Of a stretch of 64,000 nucleotides of DNA, positions 44,130 to 64,000 are shown one piece after another; position 1 is the stretch's first letter, and each line of letters opens with the position of its first letter. Below the pieces are notes generated by a model. That model was not told the origin of the DNA, did not search any database, and saw only the letters and a list, made by a program, of their open reading frames with translations. This DNA is from Dugong dugon (taxonomy: Eukaryota; Chordata; Mammalia; Sirenia; Dugongidae): NCBI GenBank assembly GCA_030035585.1, contig CM057482.1:14867001-14931000 (forward strand), given 5' to 3'. Made by a program: the position numbers and the translations under genes.

Positions 44130-44330
44130 AAACGTAGTGATTCTCAAGCTTTACTGTGAATAAGAAACACCTGGCAAACTTGTGACACATGCAGATACCT
44201 GGGCCAAACCAGGAGGTTCTGCTTCAATAGGTTGAAATGCAGGTTCTTAGAGAAATCTGCACTGGACCACGTCCCCCCAGTGGTTTTAATGTAGGAGGGA
44301 CAGGGACCAGACTTGAAATGCTGTGCCTTC
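44130..44330. mobile_element. Possible hAT (MER20-like) relic
   Basis: GTGATTCTCAAGCTTTACTG and GAGGTTCTGCTTCAATAGG resemble the inverted half of the same family as 40408, more diverged. Confidence 0.35.
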
Positions 44331-44763
44331 CAGAAGGCACTGGGGCTGCCAGCCTTATTTTGATTCATCTTAAGTTTCAGCAACTCACCACCCAAGTGTG
44401 TATCCCCCACTTTATGTTCAGGAACTTGCTTTGGGAACAGTACTAAAACACCAGGCATTTTCTCGTCTGTTGCATTTCCAATTAAAGTTCAGTATTTCAT
44501 GGTGTTTTCAGGGAGGACAGAAATGCTGAGACAAACCATTTTTAACGGAGGCTGATCATCCCCTGATCTGCACTTGCTAGTGACTTTAGGGACTCTCCGT
44601 CACAATGCGGGATCTGCTGTGCTGACTCAGGAACACCCCCATATCTTGGAATACAGCTTCTACGATTAACCAGCCCAGACCCTGGAATGGCCTTATAAAT
44701 AGCTCATCATCCAATCCTCCAAGGCCAAGTAACAATTTATATTAGATGAGAGTGGTCAATAAA

Positions 44764-45911
44764 TATGAGTTTATTAATTTTATTATCTGCTTACTTCCTC
44801 TAGGAAAAGCAGACTGATAAAATAAAACTATACGGGCTGGTAAATTTGGGTACATCAGTTGCAAGCTGCAGTACAAAATTTGTTTTTTTTGGCAACAGTC
44901 TGACCCTGTTAGTGGAATTCTACACCAGCAGGGTCTGTGGATTTCCACTTCAATTTACTGTAACTTCAGTTTTATGGTGAAAAAAGGTACCAAGTTTAAA
45001 CACCTTTTTCTATAATGCCAAAGACATAATGACCATTAAATTCTCTTGCTTATAGATAATAAAATAACGTTCTCAGTTTAGCTCAGAAATAGTTGACGGA
45101 TAATGGATGATTAATTTGAAGCATGCTTGGATTATTTACTCTTGGCTCATGTTGCTTTTTCATCATGCTTAATGACAAAAATAAAATGTTAAATCAACAG
45201 AATAAGATGATCAAGCATTTCATAATGTTTTTATGAGGTTGGTAAACTTTAGCCCCGTTGTACACTTTTAGAGAAGGTCACGAGTTAAAATTTTAAAACA
45301 GTTTACAGTACACTGATTTGGAAGCATTTCAAGTGAAATGAGAATGAGTTCAAATATATTATCAGTAAGTATTAAGTAATAGGCATCAGACGTCTAGTGT
45401 GGATATAGTTTTGCCCAAGGAAAAAAGGCGGGCAGTTGGTCATTTGAAGACCTCACTGGGAAGATGTCTGTTAATGCAGTGGTTCTCAAAAAAAATTTTT
45501 TTTTAGTATCTCGATACACCTAAGAGGAGATGTGCTGCTTCACCATTGGTAACAATTGCCCCTCATGGCGCTGTCTCAAATGGGACTATTGAGGGGAGGC
45601 ACACTCTGTGGGTTGTGCCACTGCCCCTCCCCCTGCATGAGAAACACTACTCTCAAATTTCACCAGACATTCTAGTTGTGATGAAACTTGAGTGTGTTTG
45701 AATGAGGTCATTCAGGCCAACTTTACCTCCCTTTACTCTTTGGAGGGTTCCATTTTCCATTGCTGTTTTTAGAGACTCTCCATCTTCATTCTAAAGAAAT
45801 GAATTTGTGATTATTGAGCCCCCTGACCTTGTTTTTAAAGTTGGGGGCCTTTTGAGTACAAAATGATTTAACTATTTGGTCTACTGCAGTCTTTCTCAAA
45901 GTGGGGTGTGT

Positions 45912-45951
<40 letters not shown>

Positions 45952-46420
45952 AACCCTGTTCCCATGAGAGGTTCTGGAGAAGGTAGAGCAGAGTAGAATG
46001 GTGGTGTCAGATGTTAAGGAAACTCTTCATTTGTATCTATTGTGTCTCAAACTTTTTTTAGCCATGGTACCCTTTTTAGTATTAACTACCTATCAACACT
46101 GTATAGCAACACTTTATATTAGTTGAATGTTGGTTTCTGATTTTCTAGTCAACAATTTGTATGGATGAATTGGCAAAGACCCACTTCCAAACTCAGAGAT
46201 GTTCTTCCAGCTTATACTAATGTTTAGTTTTCCTGAACTCTATGAGAAAAATAAAATTTATTTATTATAATGATGTTCTCCTGTTTCCCACTTAATATGG
46301 TTGTTTCACCTACCATACTGCAGGCATGTTTATTCACCATGAGAAATGGATTCCTGTACACGTGTGCATCGTTAATCAGTCAATGAAGATTAATTTAGTG
46401 CCTGATACGTGTAGGCCAAA
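44764..46420. other. Intergenic AT-rich stretch
   Basis: Contains the microsatellite at 45905 and possibly unrecognised hAT relics near 45480-45660. No coding signature. Confidence 0.4.
45905..45950 (+). repeat. (TG)n microsatellite
   Basis: About 46 bp of TGTGTG with one TATG interruption. Confidence 0.95.
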
Positions 46421-46424
46421 GAGA

Positions 46425-46620
46425 CCTGGTGGTGCAGTGGTTAAGTGCTTGGCTGCTAACCAAAAGGTCAGCAGTTCGAACCCACCAGCTGCTCTGCAAG
46501 AGAAAGATGTGGCAGTCTGCTTCTGTAAAAATTACGGCCTTGGAAACTTTATGGGGAAGTTCTTCTCTGTCCTATAGGGTCATTATGAGTTGGAATCAAC
46601 TCAATGGCATACAACAACAT
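46425..46620 (+). mobile_element. AfroSINE (+), long form
   Basis: GAGACCTGGTGGTGCAGTGG through GAATCAACTCAATGGCATAC. Approximate duplication GCCAAAGA / GCAAAAGA around it. Confidence 0.9.
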
Positions 46621-46677
46621 AGCAAAAGAAAATCCAGGATCATGCGTTGCATTCATTTCTCATGTCTCTTTAGTCTC

Positions 46678-47266
46678 TTTTATGGATTGAATTGTGTCCC
46701 CCCCGCCAAATATTTATAGGAGCCCTGGTGGGTAGTGGTTAAGAGCTTGGCTGCTAACCAAAAGGTTGGCAGTTCGAATACACCAGCTGCTCCTTGGAAA
46801 CCCTATGGGGCAGTTCTACCCTGTCCTATAGGGTCTCTATGAGTCGGAATTGACTCGACAGCAATGGGTTTAAAAATACGTATTGTAAATCCTAACCCTT
46901 ATACTTGTGGATGTAATCCCATTTGGGAATAGGGTTGGTTTGTTATATTAATGAGACTGTATCAGGGTAGGGTGTGTCTTAAGCCAGTCACCTCTGGGAT
47001 ATAAAAAGAGCAGATTAGGCATAGAGAAGCAAGCACAAATGGAGGGGAAGATACATACCACATGAAGATTGCCAAGGAACCAAGGCACAGAAACTGAAAA
47101 GAGATAAGGATTTCCCCCAGAGCTGACAGAGGGAGAAAGCCTTATGCCAGAGCAGGTGCCTGAACGTGGACTTCTAGCCTCCTGAACTTCGAAAAAATAA
47201 ATTTCTGTGAGTTAAAGCCACCCACTTGTGCTCTTTCTGTTATAGCAGCACCAAGAGTCTAAGACA
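46678..47266 (+). mobile_element. Solo MaLR-like LTR (+) with 5-bp TSD and a nested SINE
   Basis: TTTTATGGATTGAATTGTG ... GTCTAAGACA, flanked by GTCTC at 46673-46677 and 47267-47271. A SINE interrupts it at about 46721-46873. Carries an AATAAA near its 3' end, as LTRs do. Non-coding. Confidence 0.88.
46721..46873 (+). mobile_element. AfroSINE (+) nested in LTR
   Basis: GAGCCCTGGTGGGTAGTGG, CTGCTAACCAAAAGGTTGGC and GAGTCGGAATTGACTCGAC. Near consensus. Confidence 0.9.
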
Positions 47267-47269
47267 GTC

Positions 47270-47750
47270 TCGTTTGACCTGCAACAATTTTTAAGTCTTT
47301 CTTTGTATTTCATGACATTGACATTCTTCAAAGTACAGGCCAGTTATTTTATAGACTGTCCCTTGATTTGTGGGATGCTTCCTTATGGTTAGATTCAGAT
47401 TGCACTTTTGGAAGGAATATTACAGAAGGGATGGTGTCTTCTCAGTGCTTGGTATCAGGAGGTACATGCTGTCACTTAGTTCCATTATTAGCAATGTCAG
47501 CTTTGATCATTTGGTATCTGCCAGAATTTCCCACCATTCCCTTTATAATTCAGTTGTGGGAAGATACTTGGAGATTGTATAAATACCCTGCTCTTCAAAC
47601 TTTCACCCACTAGTTTTAGTACCATTGATAATTCTTACCTGAATCAGTTATAATGGTTGCCAATCTTTTTCAGATTTCATCATTACTTCTGCATTTATGA
47701 GTTGGCTTTCTACTGTAAGGAAGAGTGTATGTATGTATGTCAGTGTGGAC
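47270..47750. other. Intergenic, no recognised feature
   Basis: Nothing identified. Confidence 0.4.
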
Positions 47751-47754
47751 GCAG

Positions 47755-48125
47755 GTAAGTATGTCAGTTTGTCCTACTGTGATGGCTTGAGTGTTGCTGT
47801 GGTGCTGAAAGCTATGCCACCAGGGTCACCCATGATAGACACATTTCAGTGGAACTTCCAGACTAAGACAGACTAGCAAGAAAGCCCTGGTGATCTACTT
47901 TCATTAATTAGCCAGTGAAAACCCTATATTTCACAACAGAATATTGTGCGATATATTGCTGGAAGGTGAACCCCCTAGGTTAGAAGGCACCCAAAATATA
48001 TAGTGGCTGCAACAATGGACTCGAGCATACCAAAGATCTGAAAGATAGTGCGGAACCAGACAACACTGCATTCTGTTGTATGTGGGGTTGCATGAGTGGG
48101 AGCCAGCCTGAAGGCAACTAACAGC
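47755..48125 (+). mobile_element. Internally deleted RTE element (+)
   Basis: Head CCTACTGTGATGGCTTGAG, 3' end GGCAACTAACAGCAACAAC, no ORF. Same family as 421-797 and 15787-16170. Confidence 0.75.
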
Positions 48126-48217
48126 AACAACATGTACATATATACAAACATATGTTTTATTAAGAGTGCATATACATATCCACACACATCTTTATCCATT
48201 TTTATATCTGTCTATCT

Positions 48218-48369
48218 GGAGCCCTGGTGCCACAGTGGTTAAGAGCGTGGCTCCTAACCAAAAGGTCAGCATTTCAAATCCACCAGCCACTCCCTGGAAA
48301 CCCTATGAGGCAGTTCTCTGTCTTCTATGGCCGCTATGAGTCAGAATCGACTTGACGGCAACAGGTTTC
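48218..48369 (+). mobile_element. AfroSINE (+) with 13-bp TSD
   Basis: TATCTGTCTATCT at 48205-48217 and 48370-48382 flanks a short-form copy. Confidence 0.92.
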
Positions 48370-48784
48370 TATCTGTCTATCTCAACATGAGTTCACGCGG
48401 ATACCTCTAATTGCAATCCAGTGTCCCACGATTTGTTCTATACTTCCCCTTTTCCATATTTGTGACTCCCTTCTCCAACAAATAGAAACTTGGCTGTCAT
48501 TATTGACAATATATTTACTTATTTGCTTCATCCTGGGATGTACAGAATACCGCTTAAGAATTACTAACCCATGCCTGGGCAAAAAAGAAGCCTACAAATT
48601 AGAATTCAATCTTGATTTCAAGTTCTTTTTGTCTTGAGCCTGAGGGCATGTAGTCTAAATTACTTAGGTTAGTTATCCCCTCTCGGCACTGTCCCGGGGA
48701 GGAGTATGGTATTCATTTGAAATACGGGTCAGATCATTTGTTTCTTTATGTATTCCATTTTTACAGCCCTCCCTCAAGCTTGTT

Positions 48785-49060
48785 CATTTTATTTATTTAT
48801 GACTCATAGCCACCCTATGTACAACAGAGTAAAACACTGCCCAGGCCTGCGCCATCCTCACAAGTATTGCTATTTTTAAGCCCATTGTTGCAGCCACTGA
48901 GGGTCTTCCTCATTGAGGGTCTTGCTCTTTTTTTGCTGACCCTCTACTTTACCAAGCATGATGTGCTTCTCCAGGGTCTGGTCCCTCCTGATAACATGCC
49001 CAAAGTATGTGAGACAGTATCTTGCTATCCTCACTTCTATGTATTTTTGAGTATGTAACA
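48785..49060 (-). mobile_element. RTE LINE 3' end, antisense
   Basis: TGACTCATAGCCACCCTATG, then CCAGGGTCTGGTCCCTCC. Matches 1075-1320. Confidence 0.8.
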
Positions 49061-49064
49061 CATT

Positions 49065-49225
49065 AATTAACATCCAACCACCCACCAAGTGGTTCTGCAA
49101 AAGAAAGACATGGCAATCTGCTCCCGTAAAGATTATACCCACGAAAAACCCTATGGGGCACTTCTACTCTGTCACATAGGGTCACTATGAGTTGGAAATC
49201 AACTCTATGGCACCTAACAACAACG
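49065..49225 (+). mobile_element. AfroSINE (+), head degraded
   Basis: AAACCCTATGGGGCACTTC and CACTATGAGTTGGAAATC with a weak 5' part. Confidence 0.75.
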
Positions 49226-49539
49226 TTCACTTTACAGATGGTGACAGGAGACAGTCACATGGCCTGGGATGTAAATCATTTCCAAGGCCATTGAGCAAAC
49301 AGCAGGCCAGGGAGGGAACTGGGCGTGTTGGGTATGCCCCGACTCCCAGGCAGTCCTGTCTCCACCTCACCACTTTTCCTCAAACGCTCAGCTCCAGCAA
49401 TTTCTCATCAGTGGGTTTATTAAGCCCTCTCAGCTGGACTTGCTTATCTGAGTGTTTGGATTAATTTATGGTTTCAAATCTGTGTAGTGTCAGCCCTTCT
49501 TCAGTGATTTGCATAACATCCTCCTAGTCAGTCCCATTT

Positions 49540-50335
49540 GGCAGTTTCTTATAAACGTACACACTTACCATGAGACCAGCACTCTCACCCAAGAGAAATA
49601 AAATCACATGTCCACACACAAAGACCTCTATGCAAATATTTATACCAGTTTTATTCACAATCACCAAAAAGTGGAAGCAACAAATATCTATTAACTAACA
49701 ACTGAATAAACCGCGGTGCATCCATACACTATCTACAAATTGTGCTCAGCAACACGTGTGGTTTACAGTCAGGAAAAGTGTGCATCAGGGTTGTATCCTT
49801 TCCACCATATTTATTCAATCTGTATGCAGAGCAAACAATCTAAGAAGCTAGACTATATGAAGAGGAACGCTGCATCAGGATCTGCCAGATGCAGATGATG
49901 CAACCTTGCTTGCTGAAAGGGAGGAGAACTTGAAGCACTTACTGATGAAGATCAAAGACTACAGCCTTCAGTATGGATTCCATCTCAACATAAAGAGAAC
50001 AAAAATCCGACTCTACGGCACCTTGCAACAACGTGGATGAATCTCAAAAGCAGAGATTGCTGAGTGAAAGACGAGACATTCTGGAAAAGGCAAAACTATA
50101 GGGAAGGAAATCAGAGAAGTGTTTTCCAGGGGCTGGGGTTAGGGGGGCATGATTGACAACAAAGGGGCAGAACAAAGGAACTTTTTGGGGTGATAGAAAT
50201 ATACATTTAATTGTGGTGGTGATTATAGGACAGTATACATTTGTCAAAGCACATTGAACAGTATACCTAAAAAGGTTAAATTTTACTCCATTGTAAATTA
50301 AATCTCAATAAACCTGACGAAAAACAAAACAAATC
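49540..50335 (+). mobile_element. L1M 3' end (+), split by an RTE fragment
   Basis: ACCCAAGAGAAATAAAATC and CCAGTTTTATTCACAATC are L1M. It resumes at about 50030 (GGATGAATCTCAAAAGC) and ends AATCTCAATAAACCTGACG. Confidence 0.75.
49740..50029 (+). mobile_element. RTE LINE RT fragment (+)
   Basis: GTGCATCAGGGTTGTATCC, CAATCTGTATGCAGAGC and GCAGATGATGCAACC encode the RTE RT region (motif B to C). Short deletions break the frame. Confidence 0.78.
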
Positions 50336-50581
50336 AACCTTCCAGTCCTTTCCCCTCCGCCCGTCCTGCCCTCATCTCTAGCTTGGATCACTAACTTGTT
50401 TGGGGAAAATCTAAATTCTCTACCTGGCTGTGAGAAGCTCTTGAGCATTTTTGAAGAGAGAAATGATAAAATAAAATTGGAGTTTTTAGGAAAATTCCAA
50501 ACCAAATCGACGTGATGGCAGTGGGGTATGGGCTAAGAAAATTAATATGCCAGAGAGTTTTAACATGAGTAGAAGTGAGGG

Positions 50582-50797
50582 GGAGTCCCTAGGTGATGCG
50601 AACTGTTAATATACTCGGCTGCTAACTGAAAAGTCTGATGTTGAAGTCTACCCAGAGGCACCTCGGAAGAAAGTCCTGGTGATCTACTTCTGAAAAATCA
50701 GCCGTTGAAAACCCCATGGGTTAGAGTTCTACTCTGACATACATGGAGACACCGTAAGTCAGAATCAACTAGACGGCAACTGGTTACATTAACCGGT
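50582..50797 (+). mobile_element. AfroSINE (+) with 12-bp TSD
   Basis: TAGAAGTGAGGG at 50570-50581 and 50798-50809. Older subfamily head (GAGTCCCTAGGTGATGCG). Confidence 0.92.
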
Positions 50798-51075
50798 TAG
50801 AAGTGAGGGAGGAAGAAGAAACTCTCCTGAAGACAAGCTGGAGTTGGTGCAATGTAACTGAGTCCTTGACTGGGCTGTTCTCTGAAGGGAAGGAATGAAT
50901 TCATTCATTCCTTCAACATATTTATGGAGCACCTACACTGCTAAGCACTGGGAATGCAACGGTGATATCTAGTGAGGCCACGGGGATAAGCTGGTCAACA
51001 AACAGGCCTGGTCTATGGAGCTTACAATCCTATGAGGAGAGGAAGCAGTAATAAGTAAACAGTAATTGCAAACTG

Positions 51076-51284
51076 AAGCCCTGGTGGCGCAGTGGTTAAG
51101 AACTTGGCTGCTAACCAAAAGGTTGGCAGTTCAAATCTACCAGCCGCTCCGTGGGAGAAGGATGTGGCAGTCTGCTTCCCTAAAGATTTACAGCCTTGGA
51201 AACCCTATGGGGCAGTTCTACCCTGTCCTGTAGGGTCGCTATGAGTTGGAGTTGACTCGACAGCAGTGGGTTTGGTTTTTTGGG
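51076..51284 (+). mobile_element. AfroSINE (+), long form
   Basis: GAAGCCCTGGTGGCGCAGTGG through GACAGCAGTGGGTTTGG. Imperfect flanking ATTGCAAA / ATTGCACA. Confidence 0.92.
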
Positions 51285-51289
51285 ATTGC

Positions 51290-52328
51290 ACATTGGGATA
51301 TGAGCTCTGAAGTAAATCAATGAGTGCAGTGACTTGGGGAGGGCGGGGGCTGGGGCGTACAGCAGGGGTCCAGTGCCCAGAGCAGGGTGGTTTGGTAGAG
51401 GCTCTGCTGAGAAGTGAGGATAAGGAGGCACTGTCAGAGGAAGGGAGGAGAGTGTGGCAGCAGAGGGAAGTGCATGTAAGCCCAGTGCATGTGCGCTGCA
51501 GTTAACACAGCTGGAGGAGTGCAGCGGGCAGATGAGCCTGGAGAAGAAGAGTCGCAGAACCCTGTGCAGAGTCTTAAGCAATGAGCAACCACTGCTGGGT
51601 TTCAGGCAGGGGAGTGACATGATCACAATTGTGATTTAGAGGTCAGCTGGCTGCAAAATGGAGAATGGATTGGAGGGTGGCATCCGGGAGGCCTGTTAAG
51701 ACACTGCCTAGTCATCTGTACCAGAAATTGTTGTGGCCAAGGGGATGGAGCTAAGTGGAGAGGTCTGAAGGCTATTTAGGAGGTTGAATTGGCAGGATTT
51801 GTTGATTGAATGTTAAAGCAGGAGAAGCAAAAGGTACCTCTAAGATGGTACCTTAGACTCTGGCTTGGATGGGTGAATGGTGATGCCATCCACTGAGGCC
51901 TAGTCTCTTTGGGGGAAGAGACTAGGATGTGATAGGTGTGAGGTGCCAGCCAAGTGGAGAATCTAGAAGACAGCTGGATATATGGATCTGGAGCTCAGAA
52001 GAGCAAATGTGAATGGTATGTGAAGTCATGGGAGTGGCTGAGAGTGCCCGGGGACAGGCCACAGCTAGTGACCAGGTCAAAACCCTTGGCCACAACATTC
52101 AAGTGAGGGGAAAAAAATCACAAATAAGGCTGAGAAAGAGAGGTAGAGAGCTAGGAGAAAAAACAAGAGCACGGGAAGAAAGCAATGGGCATTCCTTTAG
52201 TGCAGTTCAGAGGTCAAGTAAGATAAGGGTGGGGAAGGATCAATTAGATTTAGCATCAAAGAGGTGTTAATACTGGTGAGTAGAAGCCAGACTAAGGAGC
52301 CAGTGGGAGGTAAGTCACCAGCAGCCAG
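51290..52328. other. Intergenic, no recognised feature
   Basis: Nothing identified with confidence. Confidence 0.4.
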
Positions 52329-52645
52329 AGGGCATTGGTGGTTTAGTGGTAGACTTCTTGGCCAATTTCACTTCTTGTGCAGCCGTCACCCAACTGTTAG
52401 TGGAGGCTTGTGTGTTACTATGCTGCTGAAGAGGTTTTGGTGCAGCTTCCAAGCTAAGGCAGACTACAAAGAAAGGCTTGGCAATCTACTTCTGAAAATC
52501 AGCCAATAAAAACCCTATGGGTCACAAAGGTTCTATCTGCAAACGATCATGGGGATGGCACAGGACCGGGCCGTGTTTTGTTCCATTGTGCGTGGGACTG
52601 CCATGAATGGAGGGCCAGCTGGATGGCAGGTAACAACAATCAGCA
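52329..52645 (+). mobile_element. tRNA-Gly SINE (+)
   Basis: Head GGCATTGGTGGTTTAGTGG is clearly tRNA-Gly-like, but about 25 bp between the A and B boxes, including the B box, is deleted. Body and end (GGATGGCAGGTAACAACAAT) as in other copies. Confidence 0.85.
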
Positions 52646-52649
52646 GTCA

Positions 52650-53495
52650 AGTCCAATTCCTGAATGATGCAGATCCCAACTTCTCATCTGACAACAAATA
52701 CATTCCTAATGGCTCAAAGACTTAAACATAAAAAACAAAGCAATGAAAGAACTGAGGAAAAATATGGGAGATTGAAAAATAATAATTTCAGAATGGGAAA
52801 GACTTTTCTTTGTATAACACAAAACCAAAGCGGTAAATTAAAAGACTGATAAATTTGCCTACCTTCATTTTTTTCTAAGCTGTCACAAAACAATATAACC
52901 AAATTAAAATACAAACCAAAATATGACCTAGAAAAATATTTTAAGTCATATTTTGGATGAGGACAAATTTCCTTGGTATGTGAAGAACTTTTACAAATCA
53001 ATTAAAATAGCAACAACAAAACTAACAACCCAATGGAACAACGGGGCAAAGGATAGAAATACAGTTTACAGAGAAGGAAACATAATTGCTCTCAAACATA
53101 GGACTAGACACCCAATCTCATTCATCATAAGAGAAATGAAAATTTAAACTACAGTGTGATTTTTTTCACCTATTAGATTAACATCTACTGAAAAGTTTGA
53201 TAACCCTTTGTTGTCTGATAATTGTGGAAAAATAGGCAGTCTCCTACATGGTTGGTGGGAGTGTACATTTTGGACAACCTTTATGGAGGACAATTCGGCA
53301 GTATTTGTGAAATATTGCACATGCATATCTTCTTGGACTCAGCAATTTTGCTTCTAGGAATTTACCCTGTAGGCTTACTTGTATAAAATCATGTATTTGT
53401 AAGTTTATTCACTGTAGAGAGCTTTGTAATAGCAAAGATCAGAATCACCCTAATGGCCAACAAAATGAGCCAAGGATATTAAGTTATATCTATCT
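52650..53495 (+). mobile_element. L1M ORF2 3' part (+)
   Basis: TGGCTCAAAGACTTAAACAT, GAACTTTTACAAATCAATT and CTACATGGTTGGTGGGAGTG are L1M ORF2 text in sense, with many stops. Confidence 0.75.
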
Positions 53496-53499
53496 TTAC

Positions 53500-53690
53500 C
53501 ACTGGAATCCCCAGACGGTTAACCCTCTCAGCTACTAACCAAAAGGCAGGAGGTTCTACTCCACCCAGAGGCCCCTCAAAAGAAAGGCTTGGTGATCTAC
53601 TGAAAAATCAGCCATTGGAAACCAGTTCTACTCTGACACACATGAGCTATCATTAGACGGAATCGACTGGAGGGGACTAATAACCTTACC
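53500..53690 (+). mobile_element. AfroSINE (+), diverged
   Basis: GGAATCCCCAGACGGTTAAC, CTACTAACCAAAAGGCAGG and GACGGAATCGACTGGAGG. Confidence 0.8.
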
Positions 53691-53694
53691 AGGG

Positions 53695-54179
53695 CAGTGT
53701 TTTTGTAGGAAGCTGAGGAGAAGGGACTAGACTTCCAAGACACTGGACATGTAGACGCATATCCGATAGTGATCCGTTTACAGGCAAAGGTTGAAAACGT
53801 GAGATGGAATCAGTTCATCTAAGAACAGAGCAGGCTCTGCAGTTTGCTGAAGGGCAAGGATCCAATTTTTTTTAATCTTTATGCCCAGGGAATACACATA
53901 AGCACAATAAAGAATTTCATAAAATAATGTACATATAGGAAAGAGTTGGAGAACCTGGGGCGAATTAGAGAAAGGCAGCCAAGATGATATGGTGACATGG
54001 AAGCCTGTCAGGGCGTCTGAGACTGAGGAGGGCACTGCACGAGAACAGGACACGCCTGGGCTGGAACGACATTGCCGACTTCTGAATCAACTCTGGAATT
54101 GCCCTGTCAGACTTCTTGTCCTTTAGGAAAGTAAATCTTCAGTTCTTCAGCGGAAAATGGAAGGGGTTGGATTTCATAA
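53695..54179. other. Upstream of KIF23, no recognised feature
   Basis: No repeat or gene identified. GC content rises at the right end. Confidence 0.4.
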
Positions 54180-54334
54180 TATCTGAGGTTTCTTCTCCGG
54201 CCCTCCGGCCCCCTCCGGCCCTGAAATCCCGACGCCTTCCAGCCTGTCTGCGTCGGTCGCCTAGGAAACGAGCTCCACTTCCGGCAGAGCGCCTCTCCTC
54301 TGAGGCCCCGCCCCTTACCCGAGGGCGGGCGCTG

Positions 54335-54349
54335 ATTGGCCCGTTTGAA
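54335..54349 (+). promoter_or_regulatory. KIF23: Inverted CCAAT box and CHR element (TTTGAA) of KIF23
   Basis: ATTGG (inverted CCAAT, NF-Y type) lies at 54335-54339 and TTTGAA, the canonical CHR hexamer, at 54344-54349, about 170 nt before the ATG. CHR elements bind the MuvB core of the DREAM and B-MYB complexes, and human KIF23 is reported to be regulated through a promoter CHR. The match here is by sequence and position only. The two motifs are only 4 bp apart, closer than usual for NF-Y/CHR pairs. Confidence 0.6.
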
Positions 54350-54515
54350 ATGCGCCGGGCGCGAGCCTACCTGGGCTTTACGGGCCTGACGAAGCATCGC
54401 GACCCACCCGGCTCTTAGTTCCCGCGGCTCGGCCGGCGTCCCGCCGTCTTCGCCAGCCCGCCCGATCGAGCCCGGCGACCCGCGCGCGCGTTTGGGCAGC
54501 ACGGAGCCTGCTGCC

Positions 54516-63900
<9,385 letters not shown>

Positions 63901-64000
63901 TGACTATTTCACTTACCAGCACAGGGACTAAGAAACCTATGGATACAATGGTATTAAGAAAACTAAAGTGCTGGATCCATTTTGTAAACTTTAAATATGT

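Larger units (their letters stand above)
42993..44763 (+). other. PAQR5: Presumed PAQR5 3' UTR with candidate poly(A) signals
   Basis: Sequence after the stop contains an ATTAAA at 43027-43032, an ATTAAA at 44481-44486 followed by a GT-rich stretch, and an AATAAA at 44758-44763. Further AATAAA hexamers lie at 45180-45185 and 46250-46255. Which one is used cannot be decided by eye. An antisense AfroSINE (43560-43731) and a hAT-like relic (about 44130-44330) lie inside this span. Confidence 0.45.

Noticed and set aside
52329-52370. tRNA-Gly gene candidate
   Set aside because: It is the head of a SINE, has lost the anticodon arm and B box, and is followed by the SINE body.

Overview
This is vertebrate nuclear DNA from an afrotherian mammal, most likely an elephant or close paenungulate. 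The organism call rests on the repeats. There are more than 25 copies of the tRNA-derived AfroSINE, a second SINE with a tRNA-Gly head, RTE/BovB-type LINE pieces and young L1 3' ends. Ancient MIR, L2, MLT1-type and MER5A relics shared by all placentals lie beneath them. There are no bacterial-style genes, no CRISPR array and no operons.

Two protein-coding genes lie head-to-tail on the + strand. The first is PAQR5 (membrane progestin receptor gamma). Six coding exons are present (18755-18882, 23554-23759, 28478-28604, 36876-36972, 39783-39924, 42751-42992). They join without a frame break into 313 codons plus the stop, which is the human protein minus its first ~17 residues. The first coding exon was not found and probably lies upstream, so positions 1-18754 are best read as 5' intron. 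The second gene is KIF23 (MKLP1, the centralspindlin kinesin). It has a GC-rich promoter near 54180-54500, an 11-nt coding exon 1 with ATG at 54516, and exons 2-5 (56314-56383, 57478-57606, 63426-63531, 63743-63879). These encode the first 151 residues, including the ATP-binding P-loop, and the gene runs off the right edge. About 11.5 kb separates the PAQR5 stop from the KIF23 ATG.

The rest is intron and intergenic DNA built by layers of transposition. Many insertions can be dated relative to each other because target-site duplications (TSDs) are still readable. Examples are solo MaLR-like LTRs with 5-bp TSDs inside a MIR and inside an older MLT1-type element, MER5A split by a Gly-SINE that is itself split by an L1, three nested AfroSINEs at 38185-38762, and an L2 split by a SINE and by an L1 with a 14-bp TSD.

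I see no new multi-gene system. The best candidates for something not previously described are a ~200-bp foldback element at 13527-13736, a minisatellite grown from an RTE 3' end at 798-990, and a retrocopy 3' end of an unidentified gene at 10925-11226. Two gene-proximal observations also deserve a look: a CCAAT/CHR pair in the KIF23 promoter, and an L1 fragment ending just upstream of the acceptor of the last PAQR5 exon. Repeat family names are from memory of consensus sequences; boundaries without a stated TSD are approximate.
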